DNA from: Vaginisenegalia massiliensis
Lineage (GTDB): Bacteria; Bacillota; Bacilli; Lactobacillales; Aerococcaceae
DNA length: 64,000 nt
Assembly: GCF_900604935.1 (NCBI RefSeq)
Contig: NZ_UWPC01000002.1
Span: 62,001 to 126,000 of the forward strand
Direction of reading: 5' to 3'
Part shown: positions 55,309 to 62,979 of the stretch, one piece after another
Layout of the letters: the number at the start of each line of letters is the position of its first letter
How positions within the stretch are numbered: position 1 is the first letter of the stretch
The notes under the pieces: generated by a model
Database searches by the model: none
What the model was told of the DNA's origin: nothing
The model's input: only the letters and a program-made list of their open reading frames with translations
Program-made: the position numbers and the translations under genes

Positions 55309-55503
55309 ATGTCAACTATATTCATAATAATTTTTGCCGAAATCTTTTTACTTGTTTCTTTGTTAATCATAAATAAATTACAACAGGCAAATAAAGATTA
55401 TTCAAAATGGTTTTTGATTTTAAAAGTTGCTTTGATCATAGCAATGGTAGCGTTAATTTTGCCTATAATTTTTTACACAGTCGTTTCATTTATTAATATT
55501 TAG
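55309..55503 (+). CDS. 64-residue membrane peptide, paralogue 1
   Basis: Two hydrophobic segments (about 3-20 and 36-60) joined by a short basic loop (NKLQQANKDYSKW). It is clearly related to the peptide at 56842 (MSTxFI, KDxxKW, LKV, IAMVAL, PxIFY shared, same length). ATG 55309 follows AAGGGTG; longer frame to 55219 runs into the hairpin and is unlikely. Size and topology would fit a holin-like, toxin-like or immunity peptide, but nothing shows which. Confidence 0.65.
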   Translation: MSTIFIIIFAEIFLLVSLLIINKLQQANKDYSKWFLILKVALIIAMVALILPIIFYTVVSFINI

Positions 55504-55537
55504 TCTTGGACTATTCAAAGAGAAGTAGCCAAAAATG

Positions 55538-55580
55538 TTGTGACCCCCGAAAGTTAAAAACTTACTTTCGGGGGTCACAT
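55538..55580 (+). terminator. long perfect hairpin after membrane peptide 1
   Basis: GTGACCCCCGAAAGT pairs with ACTTTCGGGGGTCAC around nine bases; the T-rich tract TTGCTATGTTTTT follows at a distance. The rest of 55581-55734 holds no gene; AGTAGAAATG occurs there twice. Confidence 0.65.
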
Positions 55581-55734
55581 TGCTATGTTTTTACAAAATA
55601 ACGGGTTTATATAACTGACTTCCACTTTGACTTCCTGAGCATGTGAAAACAGGTGGTATAAGTAGAAATGTTTTTATAAAGAATGTTGTTAAATAGCCAT
55701 TTCGTTAACGAGTAGAAATGACTATTATGTGAAA

Positions 55735-55753
55735 ATGGAGATGAGGGGAGTCG
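55735..55753 (+). other. attachment-site copy of the tmRNA 3' end (distal att)
   Basis: ATGGAGATGAGGGGAGTCG is an exact 19-base direct repeat of 58328-58346, the T-arm/acceptor end of ssrA. Flanking bases differ. tmRNA ends are frequent integration sites, and integration leaves such a repeat at the far end of the element. Confidence 0.75.
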
Positions 55754-55878
55754 GACTTTTTATCGAACCGAAAATCATTTCTATTATACCACAAAAAAAT
55801 ATAAAAAATAAGGATATAAATTAAAAAAAAACGCTTTATAATGAATATTAACTAAATGTTAATTTGGAGGAAACGAAT

Positions 55879-56826
55879 TTGAAAAAATTTTTGTTTGTTC
55901 TATTATGTTTATTATTTTGCATTCCTAATAATGAAGTAATTGCCAAAAGTGAAGATTTTGAAACTTGGAAGGTTTATGGTACTTTAAGCGTAACCCCTGG
56001 AGATGATGCTATTGGTGACGATAAAGCTTCTCAAGAAAAATATATTAAAAACTTTTTAAATGTTGAAATTAATCAAGATTTATTTGAATATATGAAGGTG
56101 ATATATTCACAAGATAATATTGAAGATTTATTCAAAGAAAGTTATGTTACTAAATTAAATTCGCAATCTACACATGCTATAAACTTTTATAATGATAATA
56201 GTTTCGCCATGTATAAAATAAATGACATTAAAAGAGATAAAAAAGAATTAGAAGTTTTTACCCCAGGAAAAGAGTATTATATTGATTCTAAAGAGAATGG
56301 TTTTAGAATACTTTTTATAAAAAGTGAAAAAGAGCTCTTTGTTGCACTGGAATCAAAAACAGAACCTAATAAACTAACCTTGTTTTTATTTTTAAAAGAA
56401 GATGACCAAAGATTTAATAATTCAGAAATTGCTTCTTCAGACACTTCAGAAGACGATAAACAACTTAATAAAAATAGCCAAACAAATAATTATGATAAAG
56501 AAAAAAGCAATGAAGCTAAACTTAATCAAGCTGCTAAAAAATATTTTGGTGAAGGTTCTTCTATAACATATAATAGTTCATTAGATGCATATGTTTTAGA
56601 CTTACAAGTAGATACTTTTAAAAAAATAGTTGGTTCCGCTTTAGATGGTAATGAGCAATCCAAAACTGAATGGATTTTAATGACATCAGCTTTTGATGCG
56701 CTTTCAAGTGATATATATGATATGACCTCTAAAGATTTATATGTTACTAACCCTTTTAATACTGACAAATTTTTATATTCTGCTAGTCAAGGCGTAGCTA
56801 GCTTTGATTCAGTTATTGGATATTAA
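55879..56826 (+). CDS. secreted protein of unknown function
   Basis: A 315-residue exported protein. The signal peptide is MKKFLFVLLCLLFCIPNNEVIA. The mature protein has an acidic, Ser/Asn-rich linker (about 180-205, SSDTSEDDKQLNKNSQTNN) between an N-terminal domain and a C-terminal domain (AAKKYFGEGSSITYNSSLDAYVLDLQV). TTG 55879 follows GGAGG by eight bases; TTG 55864 lies on it. No family recognised. It is AT-rich and lies just inside the putative element; a 64-residue membrane peptide follows 15 bases later. Confidence 0.68.
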   Translation: MKKFLFVLLCLLFCIPNNEVIAKSEDFETWKVYGTLSVTPGDDAIGDDKASQEKYIKNFLNVEINQDLFEYMKVIYSQDNIEDLFKESYVTKLNSQSTHAINFYNDNSFAMYKINDIKRDKKELEVFTPGKEYYIDSKENGFRILFIKSEKELFVALESKTEPNKLTLFLFLKEDDQRFNNSEIASSDTSEDDKQLNKNSQTNNYDKEKSNEAKLNQAAKKYFGEGSSITYNSSLDAYVLDLQVDTFKKIVGSALDGNEQSKTEWILMTSAFDALSSDIYDMTSKDLYVTNPFNTDKFLYSASQGVASFDSVIGY

Positions 56827-56841
56827 TTAGGTGTAATTATT

Positions 56842-57036
56842 ATGTCAACAATGTTTATACTATTCTTTGCAGAATTCTTTTTGTTAATAGTGTTTGCTAT
56901 AGTCAGCAAATTAGCGAAGGCGAAAAAAGACAATTTCAAATGGTATGGAATTTTAAAAGTGATTCTGCTAATAGCAATGGTAGCGTTAATGATGCCTCTT
57001 ATTTTTTACTTTGCTAATACATTGCTGAATAAGTAG
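56842..57036 (+). CDS. 64-residue membrane peptide, paralogue 2
   Basis: Same length and topology as the peptide at 55309, with more than half of the residues identical by eye (MSTMFILFFAEFF versus MSTIFIIIFAEIF; LLIAMVALMMPLIFY versus LIIAMVALILPIIFY). It follows the secreted protein by 15 bases with a GTGTAATT leader and no strong ribosome site, so translation may be coupled. Function unknown. Confidence 0.65.
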   Translation: MSTMFILFFAEFFLLIVFAIVSKLAKAKKDNFKWYGILKVILLIAMVALMMPLIFYFANTLLNK

Positions 57037-57053
57037 GTTTTTATAAAAATTAT

Positions 57054-57082
57054 GACTACTATGAATTTAGTAGTCTTTTCTT
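57054..57082 (+). terminator. intrinsic terminator
   Basis: GACTACT pairs with AGTAGTC around an AT loop, then TTTTCTTTT. A TATAAT (57095-57100) and the near-palindrome GCGCCTTAGGCGT follow, a possible promoter and operator for the HicB gene. Confidence 0.75.
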
Positions 57083-57168
57083 TTATCTATTGAATATAAT
57101 GCGCCTTAGGCGTATTGTTTAATCAGTAGGAAGGATATTTGTTGATGCTAAATTTAGGAGTGGTAAAT

Positions 57169-57557
57169 ATGAAAAATAATAAAGTATTTTATCCTGCTAT
57201 CTTTACTAATGATGGTGATGCGTACAACGTACAGTTCATTGATGTACCAGAAGCTATTACATTTGGAGAAACACTAGACGAAGCCTTCAAATACGCTCAA
57301 GACGCTTTAGGATTAGCATTATTCGATAAAGAGGAAATTCCTGAACCAAGAACATTAAATAGTGATATCAAATTAAGTGAAGGAAAACAGATTGTATTAG
57401 TAAATTTGGACTTGCAAGAATATCGTTCGAAAATGAACCATAAAACAGTAAAAAAGAATACAACTATCCAGAATATTTAGCTAAAATGGCAGAAGAGAAG
57501 GGAATCAATTTCTCTGCTACTTTAATAGAGGCATTAGAAAGTAAACTATTGGCGTAA
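57169..57557 (+). pseudogene. HicB-type antitoxin, frameshifted
   Basis: The first frame (57169-57480) gives a HicB fold (YPAIFTNDGDAYNVQFIDVPEAITFGETLDEAFKYAQDALG). It then hits a stop, but the next frame continues with PEYLAKMAEEKGINFSATLIEALESKL to TAA 57557, the usual C-terminal DNA-binding helix region. The break falls at A6 (about 57450-57455); one more A would restore a 129-residue protein. No HicA toxin gene lies beside it. AGGAG precedes ATG 57169. Confidence 0.72.
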
Positions 57558-57614
57558 AATAAAAATAATCGCTATATTTATACATAGTGATTAATCAAAT
57601 AAGGAAGATGATTA

Positions 57615-58124
57615 ATGAAAAACAAGACAGATAATGCCACCAATTTTGGAATTATGTTATCTTTTTTTAGTTTATCCTGGCTAATATATTTCTTTCCATC
57701 TGTCGTGATGAACTTATATCCAAAGATAATTTCAAAACTTTTTTTAATACTTAGTTTATTTTGGATTTCAACTTTTGATAATAAAATTAATGAAACACGT
57801 AATGGATTTCTCGGTGATTTTGGGATAGGTTTAGGGAATGTAGCTTTGTTTTTTCTTACATTTTCTTTTGGAGAAGGTTTACCTTATTACTTTAGAACCT
57901 TTTTTAAATTTGGTATGTTTTTTGTTATTTTCTTTGGTCTATTTGCTATATATTCTGGAATATTTAAAAGAATCGAGCAAGTTGTTAAAGAGAAAAAGAA
58001 AAAAATAAATGGTGAAAATTCAAATTTAGATAATAGTTTATGGCATTTATTCGTAACTTTAATCGAATTATTAGCAGCAATAACAGCAATATTACAGTTT
58101 ACAGGTTTTTCAATAATTAAATAA
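57615..58124 (+). CDS. membrane protein of unknown function
   Basis: A 169-residue protein with about five hydrophobic segments, separated by a basic loop (RIEQVVKEKKKKINGEN, about 125-140). No family recognised. AAGGAAG precedes ATG 57615. It is AT-rich, lies in the putative ssrA-borne element and is the last gene before the tmRNA end; its terminator separates it from ssrA. Confidence 0.65.
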   Translation: MKNKTDNATNFGIMLSFFSLSWLIYFFPSVVMNLYPKIISKLFLILSLFWISTFDNKINETRNGFLGDFGIGLGNVALFFLTFSFGEGLPYYFRTFFKFGMFFVIFFGLFAIYSGIFKRIEQVVKEKKKKINGENSNLDNSLWHLFVTLIELLAAITAILQFTGFSIIK

Positions 58125-58155
58125 AAGACTAGCTCAAATGAGTTAGTCTTTTTTA
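58122..58155 (+). terminator. intrinsic terminator
   Basis: AAAAGACTAGCTCA pairs with TGAGTTAGTCTTTT (one G-U) around AA. Confidence 0.85.
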
Positions 58156-58327
58156 CTAAATCTATTCTTTTACCTTGATATTACATTAATCCGGTACAAT
58201 TTATCGATAAAACTTATTTCCCCCTTTTTAGTAGTGATTTAAGGTACTAAAAAAGTGGTCCGAATCCCTTCATTATTTTTGTTTTCATGAAAATGTTGGT
58301 TTAACAACATTTTGAAGGGGTAAAATT

Positions 58328-58346
58328 ATGGAGATGAGGGGAGTCG
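58328..58346 (-). other. attachment site within the tmRNA 3' end (proximal att)
   Basis: 19 bases identical to 55735-55753 in the same orientation. They cover the 3' half of the T arm and the acceptor strand of ssrA, so insertion at this site leaves ssrA intact. Confidence 0.75.
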
Positions 58347-58694
58347 AACCCCTGTCCAAATATCTCGCCACAATCGAATCTACGCCAATAGTTTATCTAT
58401 TTAGAGTTAGCGCCAATGTAGCCAATAAACGGGCATCCATTGTTGCGAGTCTGATAATCTCTTGCTGAACTTGCAGACGGAAAGGTCAGCCGTAGCCTAC
58501 TAAATTTGAGACCGCTACCTGAGCACATAGGCGATGCCAGGGCGATCTTCACCCGCAGGTTATTAAGCTGCTAAAGCGAAAGAGTTGTTTTGATTGTTTG
58601 CAGTTATATTTAAACTGTAGCGTTTTTAGGAAGTCGCTGCCTTCCTGGCGCATCAAAAGCTCGAACAATACCTGTCGAAACCAATGACATCCCC
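58329..58694 (-). ncRNA. ssrA: transfer-messenger RNA
   Basis: tmRNA rescues stalled ribosomes. The 5' end GGGGATGTCATTGGTTTCGA (minus strand, from 58694) pairs with CATCTCC at the 3' end, and the T arm GGGGTTCGACTCCCC is present. The tag reading frame at 58601-58563 encodes ANNQNNSFALAA and stop, resumed at GCA and ending in the usual ALAA degron. The genomic CCA is absent: after the discriminator A the sequence is TAA, so CCA must be added. Pseudoknot-rich middle as expected. Length about 366. Confidence 0.96.
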
Positions 58695-58727
58695 GTTAAT
58701 ATAGACCCTATATTAAGGGTAAAGTCT

Positions 58728-58755
58728 ATTATATCACGACTAGACCACCTGTCAA
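58728..58755 (-). promoter_or_regulatory. ssrA promoter
   Basis: On the minus strand a consensus TTGACA (58755-58750), 16-base spacer and TATAAT (58733-58728); start about 30 bases before the mature 5' end. Confidence 0.85.
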
Positions 58756-58813
58756 ATTGAGAGGGCTGAGTTAAAGTGATTAAAATATTTCTCATCAACT
58801 TGTCAGTTTTTAG

Positions 58814-58842
58814 TTTACAATTTTTGTAAGATATTGTATTCT
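58814..58842 (+). promoter_or_regulatory. promoter of the ABC exporter leader, with operator-like dyad
   Basis: TTTACA (58814-58819), 17-base spacer and TATTCT (58837-58842). TTACAA-TTT-TTGTAA (58815-58829) is a perfect dyad on the -35 box. Confidence 0.55.
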
Positions 58843-58885
58843 ATAAACAAGTTATTAATTAATTTTTAAGAAAGGAGCATGCACC

Positions 58886-58960
58886 ATGTTAAACGTTATC
58901 ACTTTAGTAGCAAAATTCAACATGAATAAGACTCCTTTCACGGTAAATACTTTGGCATAG
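58886..58960 (+). CDS. leader peptide of the ABC exporter operon
   Basis: A 24-codon reading frame (MLNVITLVAKF ... TPFTVNTLA, stop TAG 58958) with a consensus AAAGGAG eight bases before its ATG, better than that of many genes here. It is followed directly by two hairpins, the second a terminator, and then the exporter genes. This matches the plan of BmrB, the leader peptide whose translation controls bmrCD in Bacillus by attenuation. No sequence similarity to BmrB is claimed. Confidence 0.65.
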   Translation: MLNVITLVAKFNMNKTPFTVNTLA

Positions 58961-58964
58961 TCAA

Positions 58965-59048
58965 GTCACGTCTAGCGTGACGCGCTTTATTTAGAAACGA
59001 AGTAGGCCTATGTTTGCGAGTCGAGACTTGTGAGCATGGGCTTTTTTG
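58965..59048 (+). terminator. attenuator: hairpin and terminator before the ABC exporter
   Basis: GTCACG-TCTAG-CGTGAC (58965-58981) is followed by a terminator in which TAGGCCTATG (59003) pairs with CATGGGCTT before six T (59048). CAAGTC (58963-58968) can instead pair with GACTTG inside the terminator loop, a possible alternative fold. Ribosome position on the leader peptide would decide which forms. Confidence 0.65.
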
Positions 59049-59086
59049 TGCCTAAATTTACGGTGAAGGAAGAAAGAAGGGTACTT

Positions 59087-60835
59087 ATGTTAAATGCATT
59101 ATGGAAGTATATTAAGCAACATCCAGTCGTCTATGCAATCGTGACGCTTTTCTCGTTGGCGTCATCTCTGATTGCTTTAGTGCCGAACTTGATGATTCAG
59201 CGCTTTGTCGACGCGGTCGTCCAAGAAACATTGTCGATCGATCGTTTGTATCAGCTGTTGGCTATCTTTATCGGTAGTTCCTTGCTCTTATATCTAGTCG
59301 ATGTGACCTGGGTTATTTTGCTCTTTGGACAGGCCTACAAATTTCAGGCCGAAATCCGTAGTAAAATTTTTCGGCGGTTGCTAGAACTCCGCACGCCGTT
59401 CTATGAGCAATTTCGGTCGGGTGACTTGATGACGCGGATGACCAATGACATTGATTCCTTTGGCACGACCATTGGTTATGGTTTTATGATTATTATTTCT
59501 AATATCGCTTGGGCCATCTCGTTGTTGGCGATTATGTGTATCGCCATCTCCTGGCAACTGACCTTGGTTAGCGTCATTCCCTTGATTATTTTGTGCTATG
59601 CCTTTTATCGTTTGGGCATGCTTTACGATAAATATTTCGAAGATAATCGTGAAGCTGTGGCTCAATTATCTAATGAGGTGCTAGAAGTGGTCGATGGGGT
59701 TCGGGTGATGCGAGCTTATGGGAATGCTGAGTTGGAGCAGGGGCAGTTTCGCCAAAAGACCCAGTCAGTCCTTGATAAGGCCAACCACCTGATTATTGTT
59801 GGCTCGTCTTTTAGTAACTTAGCCAAATTGATGACCGGCTTGTCAACGGCGATTAGTTTGGCCTTCGGTGGCTATCTGGTCAGCCATCACCAACTCAGTG
59901 TTGGTCAAGTCGTTTCTTTTCAAATTTATATTGGTATTTTAGGCAATGTGATTTGGGGGTTGTCGGATTTGGTAGCAGTCTATCAAGAAGGCAAAGTTTC
60001 GCATCAAAAGATCGAAGACTTAATGACTAGCCAAGATGGTTTGAGTCGCCAGGGTCAAAGCCAACTGGAGACCATCCAGCGCTTAGAATTTCGTAATTAT
60101 AGTTTTACTTATCCAACGAAAACGGAGCCTAGTTTACAATCTATTTCCTTTGTCCTTGAACAAGGACAGACCCTAGGAATTGTGGGACGAACCGGGGCAG
60201 GTAAAACGAGTCTGATTCGCCAGTTGCTCTGTCAATATCCGCTTAGCCATGAGGGAGCTATCTTAATTAACGGCCAGGATATCAGCCACTATGCTTTCCA
60301 AGCCCTTGAACAGCAGATTGGTTATGTACCTCAAGAGCATATCCTCTTTTCAAAGTCGGTCCGCGATAATATCCGCTTTGGTAAAGCGAATGCGAGTGAA
60401 GCAGAATTTGAGCAGGCCATTAGTTTGGCTGACTTCAGTAAGGATATTACCCGTATGGCTCATGGCTTGGATACCATGATTGGGGAGAAAGGGGTCGCCA
60501 TTTCCGGTGGACAAAAGCAACGGGTCTCGATGGCCCGCGCCCTTATACGTGATCCAGAACTATTAATCCTTGATGATTCCTTGTCGGCGGTAGATGCCAA
60601 GACTGAACGAGCCATCATTGAGAATATTCAGACAATTCGCCAAGAAAAGATGACTATCATTATAAGTCACCGACTTTCAGCGGTGGCCCATGCGGATTTA
60701 GTCCTAGTAATGGATCAAGGTCAAATTAAAGAGGCCGGCCGTCCAGATCAACTCTTAGCTTCACAGGGCTGGTATTATCAACAATACCGGCAACAAACCT
60801 TGGCTGATGCTAGCCAAATAGAGGAGGGAGAATAA
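59087..60835 (+). CDS. heterodimeric ABC exporter subunit, degenerate catalytic site
   Basis: A 582-residue half-transporter: six-segment membrane domain (about 1-310), then an ATPase with Walker A GRTGAGKTS (K373), signature ISGGQKQRVSMARAL and Walker B LLILDDSLSAVDAKTE. The catalytic Glu after Walker B is Asp, the mark of the degenerate site in heterodimeric exporters such as LmrCD, EfrCD or BmrCD. ATG 59087 follows AGAAGG by six bases; a longer frame from 59030 starts inside the terminator. It overlaps its partner by one base. Confidence 0.9.
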   Translation: MLNALWKYIKQHPVVYAIVTLFSLASSLIALVPNLMIQRFVDAVVQETLSIDRLYQLLAIFIGSSLLLYLVDVTWVILLFGQAYKFQAEIRSKIFRRLLELRTPFYEQFRSGDLMTRMTNDIDSFGTTIGYGFMIIISNIAWAISLLAIMCIAISWQLTLVSVIPLIILCYAFYRLGMLYDKYFEDNREAVAQLSNEVLEVVDGVRVMRAYGNAELEQGQFRQKTQSVLDKANHLIIVGSSFSNLAKLMTGLSTAISLAFGGYLVSHHQLSVGQVVSFQIYIGILGNVIWGLSDLVAVYQEGKVSHQKIEDLMTSQDGLSRQGQSQLETIQRLEFRNYSFTYPTKTEPSLQSISFVLEQGQTLGIVGRTGAGKTSLIRQLLCQYPLSHEGAILINGQDISHYAFQALEQQIGYVPQEHILFSKSVRDNIRFGKANASEAEFEQAISLADFSKDITRMAHGLDTMIGEKGVAISGGQKQRVSMARALIRDPELLILDDSLSAVDAKTERAIIENIQTIRQEKMTIIISHRLSAVAHADLVLVMDQGQIKEAGRPDQLLASQGWYYQQYRQQTLADASQIEEGE

Positions 60836-62592
60836 TGACAACTTTTAAACGCTTAGTCGCCTATTTGCGTTATGAATGGCGTATTTATCTGCTTGGTTTC
60901 CTTCTTTTGTTGGTATCGGTTGGTTTGTCGGTCTATTTACCTACTTTAGGTAAGCTCATGATTGATACTATTTCGCGAGCGGTCCGGCATAAACAGGCTA
61001 TCAATCAAAGTGACTTGATTCGCTTGTTTGCCTACTATGTTGGCGGTGTTTGCTTGAGTGCGGGTCTGGGGTATCTGGCTAGTTACTTATTGGGGGTTGG
61101 TTCCAACCGAGTAAGTAAAATCTTGCGCGATCAGACTCATGAACATATGCAAAAGCTACCGATTTCCTATTTTGATAATAAACCGGCGGGCAAGATTGCA
61201 GCGCGCATAGTCAACGATACCGAGTCTTTACGGCAGAACTTCTATCATAATTTTACGGCCCAAGCCTTGTTAAACGCTATCCAAGTGATTGGCATTTACT
61301 TGGCAACTTGCTGGGTCAGTTTGCCAGTAGGATTTGGCTTGACGGCCTTAATTCCCTTGCTGATTCTTTGGCAATATATTTACACTAAGAAGGCGACGCC
61401 TTTAAATAATCTTTTCCGCGAAACGGTTAGTGAACTCAATAGTCAAACGGCTGAAATCGTACAAGGGGTCGCAATTGTCCAAGCCTTTAATCAAGAAGAA
61501 GCCATCTATGATGATTTCCAAACGCAAAACCAGATCTGGATGCAGACGGGGATTAAGAAGTTGCAGTTAGACTCGCCTTTGTCTTGGGAATTTGCTGATT
61601 TATTGGAACATATCGTTATGTTTTGCTTATTGCTCTATATCGGCATTCAATATGATCAAGTCAAAATGGTATATTCGGCGGGGACGCTCTTCGTCTTAAT
61701 GAATTATATTTCTCGTTTATTTGGGCCTCTAGCTATGCTAGTCCGTCAATTTGCCTTGTTTCAATTGGCCATGACGTCTGGTCAACGGGTTCTTGAATTG
61801 CTCGATCAACCGATTGAAGACCAGTCGGGGAAAGAGTTAGAAGTTAGTAAGGGGAAAGTGGCCTTTGAAGGGGTTCATTTTGCCTACGAAAAAGGCCATC
61901 CGGTCTTGAAAGATATACATTTTTCTGTTGACCAAGGTCAAACAGTGGGCTTAGTGGGTCATACGGGATCGGGCAAATCATCGATCATTAATCTTTTGTT
62001 CCGTTTCTATGATGCTCAGGAAGGACAGATCTTGATTGACGGTCAAGATATTCAAGCGTGTCAACGAGCGTCTGTTCGGCAACAGATGGGGATTGTTTTG
62101 CAGGAGCCTTATCTTTTTACTGGGACGGTGGCTTCCAACGTCCATATGAACGACCCAGCTATCAGTGATCAGATGGTGGAAGAAGCCTTGATTAAAGTGG
62201 GGGCTGGCCCAATGTTAGCTAAGTTTGAAAAAGGCATCCACGAGCCCGTTATTGAGAAAGGGCAGTCCTTATCGTCAGGTGAGCGTCAACTTATTTCCTT
62301 TGCTCGGGCTTTAGCAAGTCAACCCAAAATCTTGATCTTAGATGAAGCCACCTCGCATATTGACACGGAAACTGAAGAAGTGATTCAACAGGCCATGAAT
62401 ATCGTTAAGGAAGGACGGACAACCTTTATTGTGGCCCATCGTTTATCGACCATTCAGGCGGCAGATTTAATCTTAGTCTTGGACAAAGGAGAAATTGTTG
62501 AACGGGGTAATCATGAGAGCCTGATGGCTCTGAATGGTCAATATGCCCAGATGTATCGCCTTCAAGCCAAGGTGTCTCAAGCTTCAGCCTAG
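60835..62592 (+). CDS. heterodimeric ABC exporter subunit, catalytic
   Basis: A 585-residue partner with the same plan and a canonical ATPase: Walker A GHTGSGKSS, signature LSSGERQLISFARAL, Walker B ILILDEATSHID with the catalytic Glu, and H-switch IVAHRLSTI. The ATG overlaps the stop of the first subunit (TAATG). Together they should export drugs or lipophilic compounds. The leader attenuator makes translation inhibitors a plausible inducer. A terminator follows. Confidence 0.92.
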   Translation: MTTFKRLVAYLRYEWRIYLLGFLLLLVSVGLSVYLPTLGKLMIDTISRAVRHKQAINQSDLIRLFAYYVGGVCLSAGLGYLASYLLGVGSNRVSKILRDQTHEHMQKLPISYFDNKPAGKIAARIVNDTESLRQNFYHNFTAQALLNAIQVIGIYLATCWVSLPVGFGLTALIPLLILWQYIYTKKATPLNNLFRETVSELNSQTAEIVQGVAIVQAFNQEEAIYDDFQTQNQIWMQTGIKKLQLDSPLSWEFADLLEHIVMFCLLLYIGIQYDQVKMVYSAGTLFVLMNYISRLFGPLAMLVRQFALFQLAMTSGQRVLELLDQPIEDQSGKELEVSKGKVAFEGVHFAYEKGHPVLKDIHFSVDQGQTVGLVGHTGSGKSSIINLLFRFYDAQEGQILIDGQDIQACQRASVRQQMGIVLQEPYLFTGTVASNVHMNDPAISDQMVEEALIKVGAGPMLAKFEKGIHEPVIEKGQSLSSGERQLISFARALASQPKILILDEATSHIDTETEEVIQQAMNIVKEGRTTFIVAHRLSTIQAADLILVLDKGEIVERGNHESLMALNGQYAQMYRLQAKVSQASA

Positions 62593-62638
62593 TTCGCAAT
62601 AGAATTTAATAATTAAGACTTAGGTTTTAACTGTTTTG

Positions 62639-62682
62639 CCAGCTTTTTTGGAAGTCTATTCCAATTAAAGCTGGTTTTTTTT
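62639..62682 (+). terminator. exporter operon terminator
   Basis: CCAGCTTT pairs with AAAGCTGG, with inner TTGGAA-TTCCAA, then eight T. Confidence 0.9.
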
Positions 62683-62715
62683 AGTGAATTTTAATAATAT
62701 AGGTGTCATTTATAT

Positions 62716-62763
62716 TTGACAGTTCATATGAGCCATGTTAAATTATAGTCACATATATGTGAC
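62716..62763 (+). promoter_or_regulatory. promoter and palindromic operator of the HTH operon
   Basis: TTGACA (62716-62721), 17-base spacer, TAAATT with upstream TGT (62736-62744). GTCACATATATGTGAC, a perfect 16-bp palindrome, covers 62748-62763, that is, the start site. The XRE regulator just downstream is the natural candidate to bind it. Confidence 0.75.
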
Positions 62764-62784
62764 AAAACAGAAGAGGAGGATATT

Positions 62785-62979
62785 ATGAATCGAGTCAAAT
62801 ACTATCGCGAACGCTTGGCGCTATCGCAGACTCAATTAGCTAAAGAAATTGGCGTGGCCAGGCAGACGGTCAATTTAATCGAGAATAATAAGTATAATCC
62901 ATCCTTGGATTTGTGTCTTCGGCTAGCAAAGACCTTGCAGACCGATTTAAATCAGTTATTTTGGGAGGAATCAGAATGA
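62785..62979 (+). CDS. XRE family transcriptional regulator, short type
   Basis: A 64-residue one-domain regulator: YYRERLALSQTQLAKEIGVARQTVNLIENNKYNPSL is a complete five-helix XRE domain of the YozG/Cro-like class. GAGGAGG precedes the ATG. Its last bases overlap the DUF3278 gene (ATGA). Likely represses its own operon through the palindrome at 62748-62763. Confidence 0.9.
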   Translation: MNRVKYYRERLALSQTQLAKEIGVARQTVNLIENNKYNPSLDLCLRLAKTLQTDLNQLFWEESE

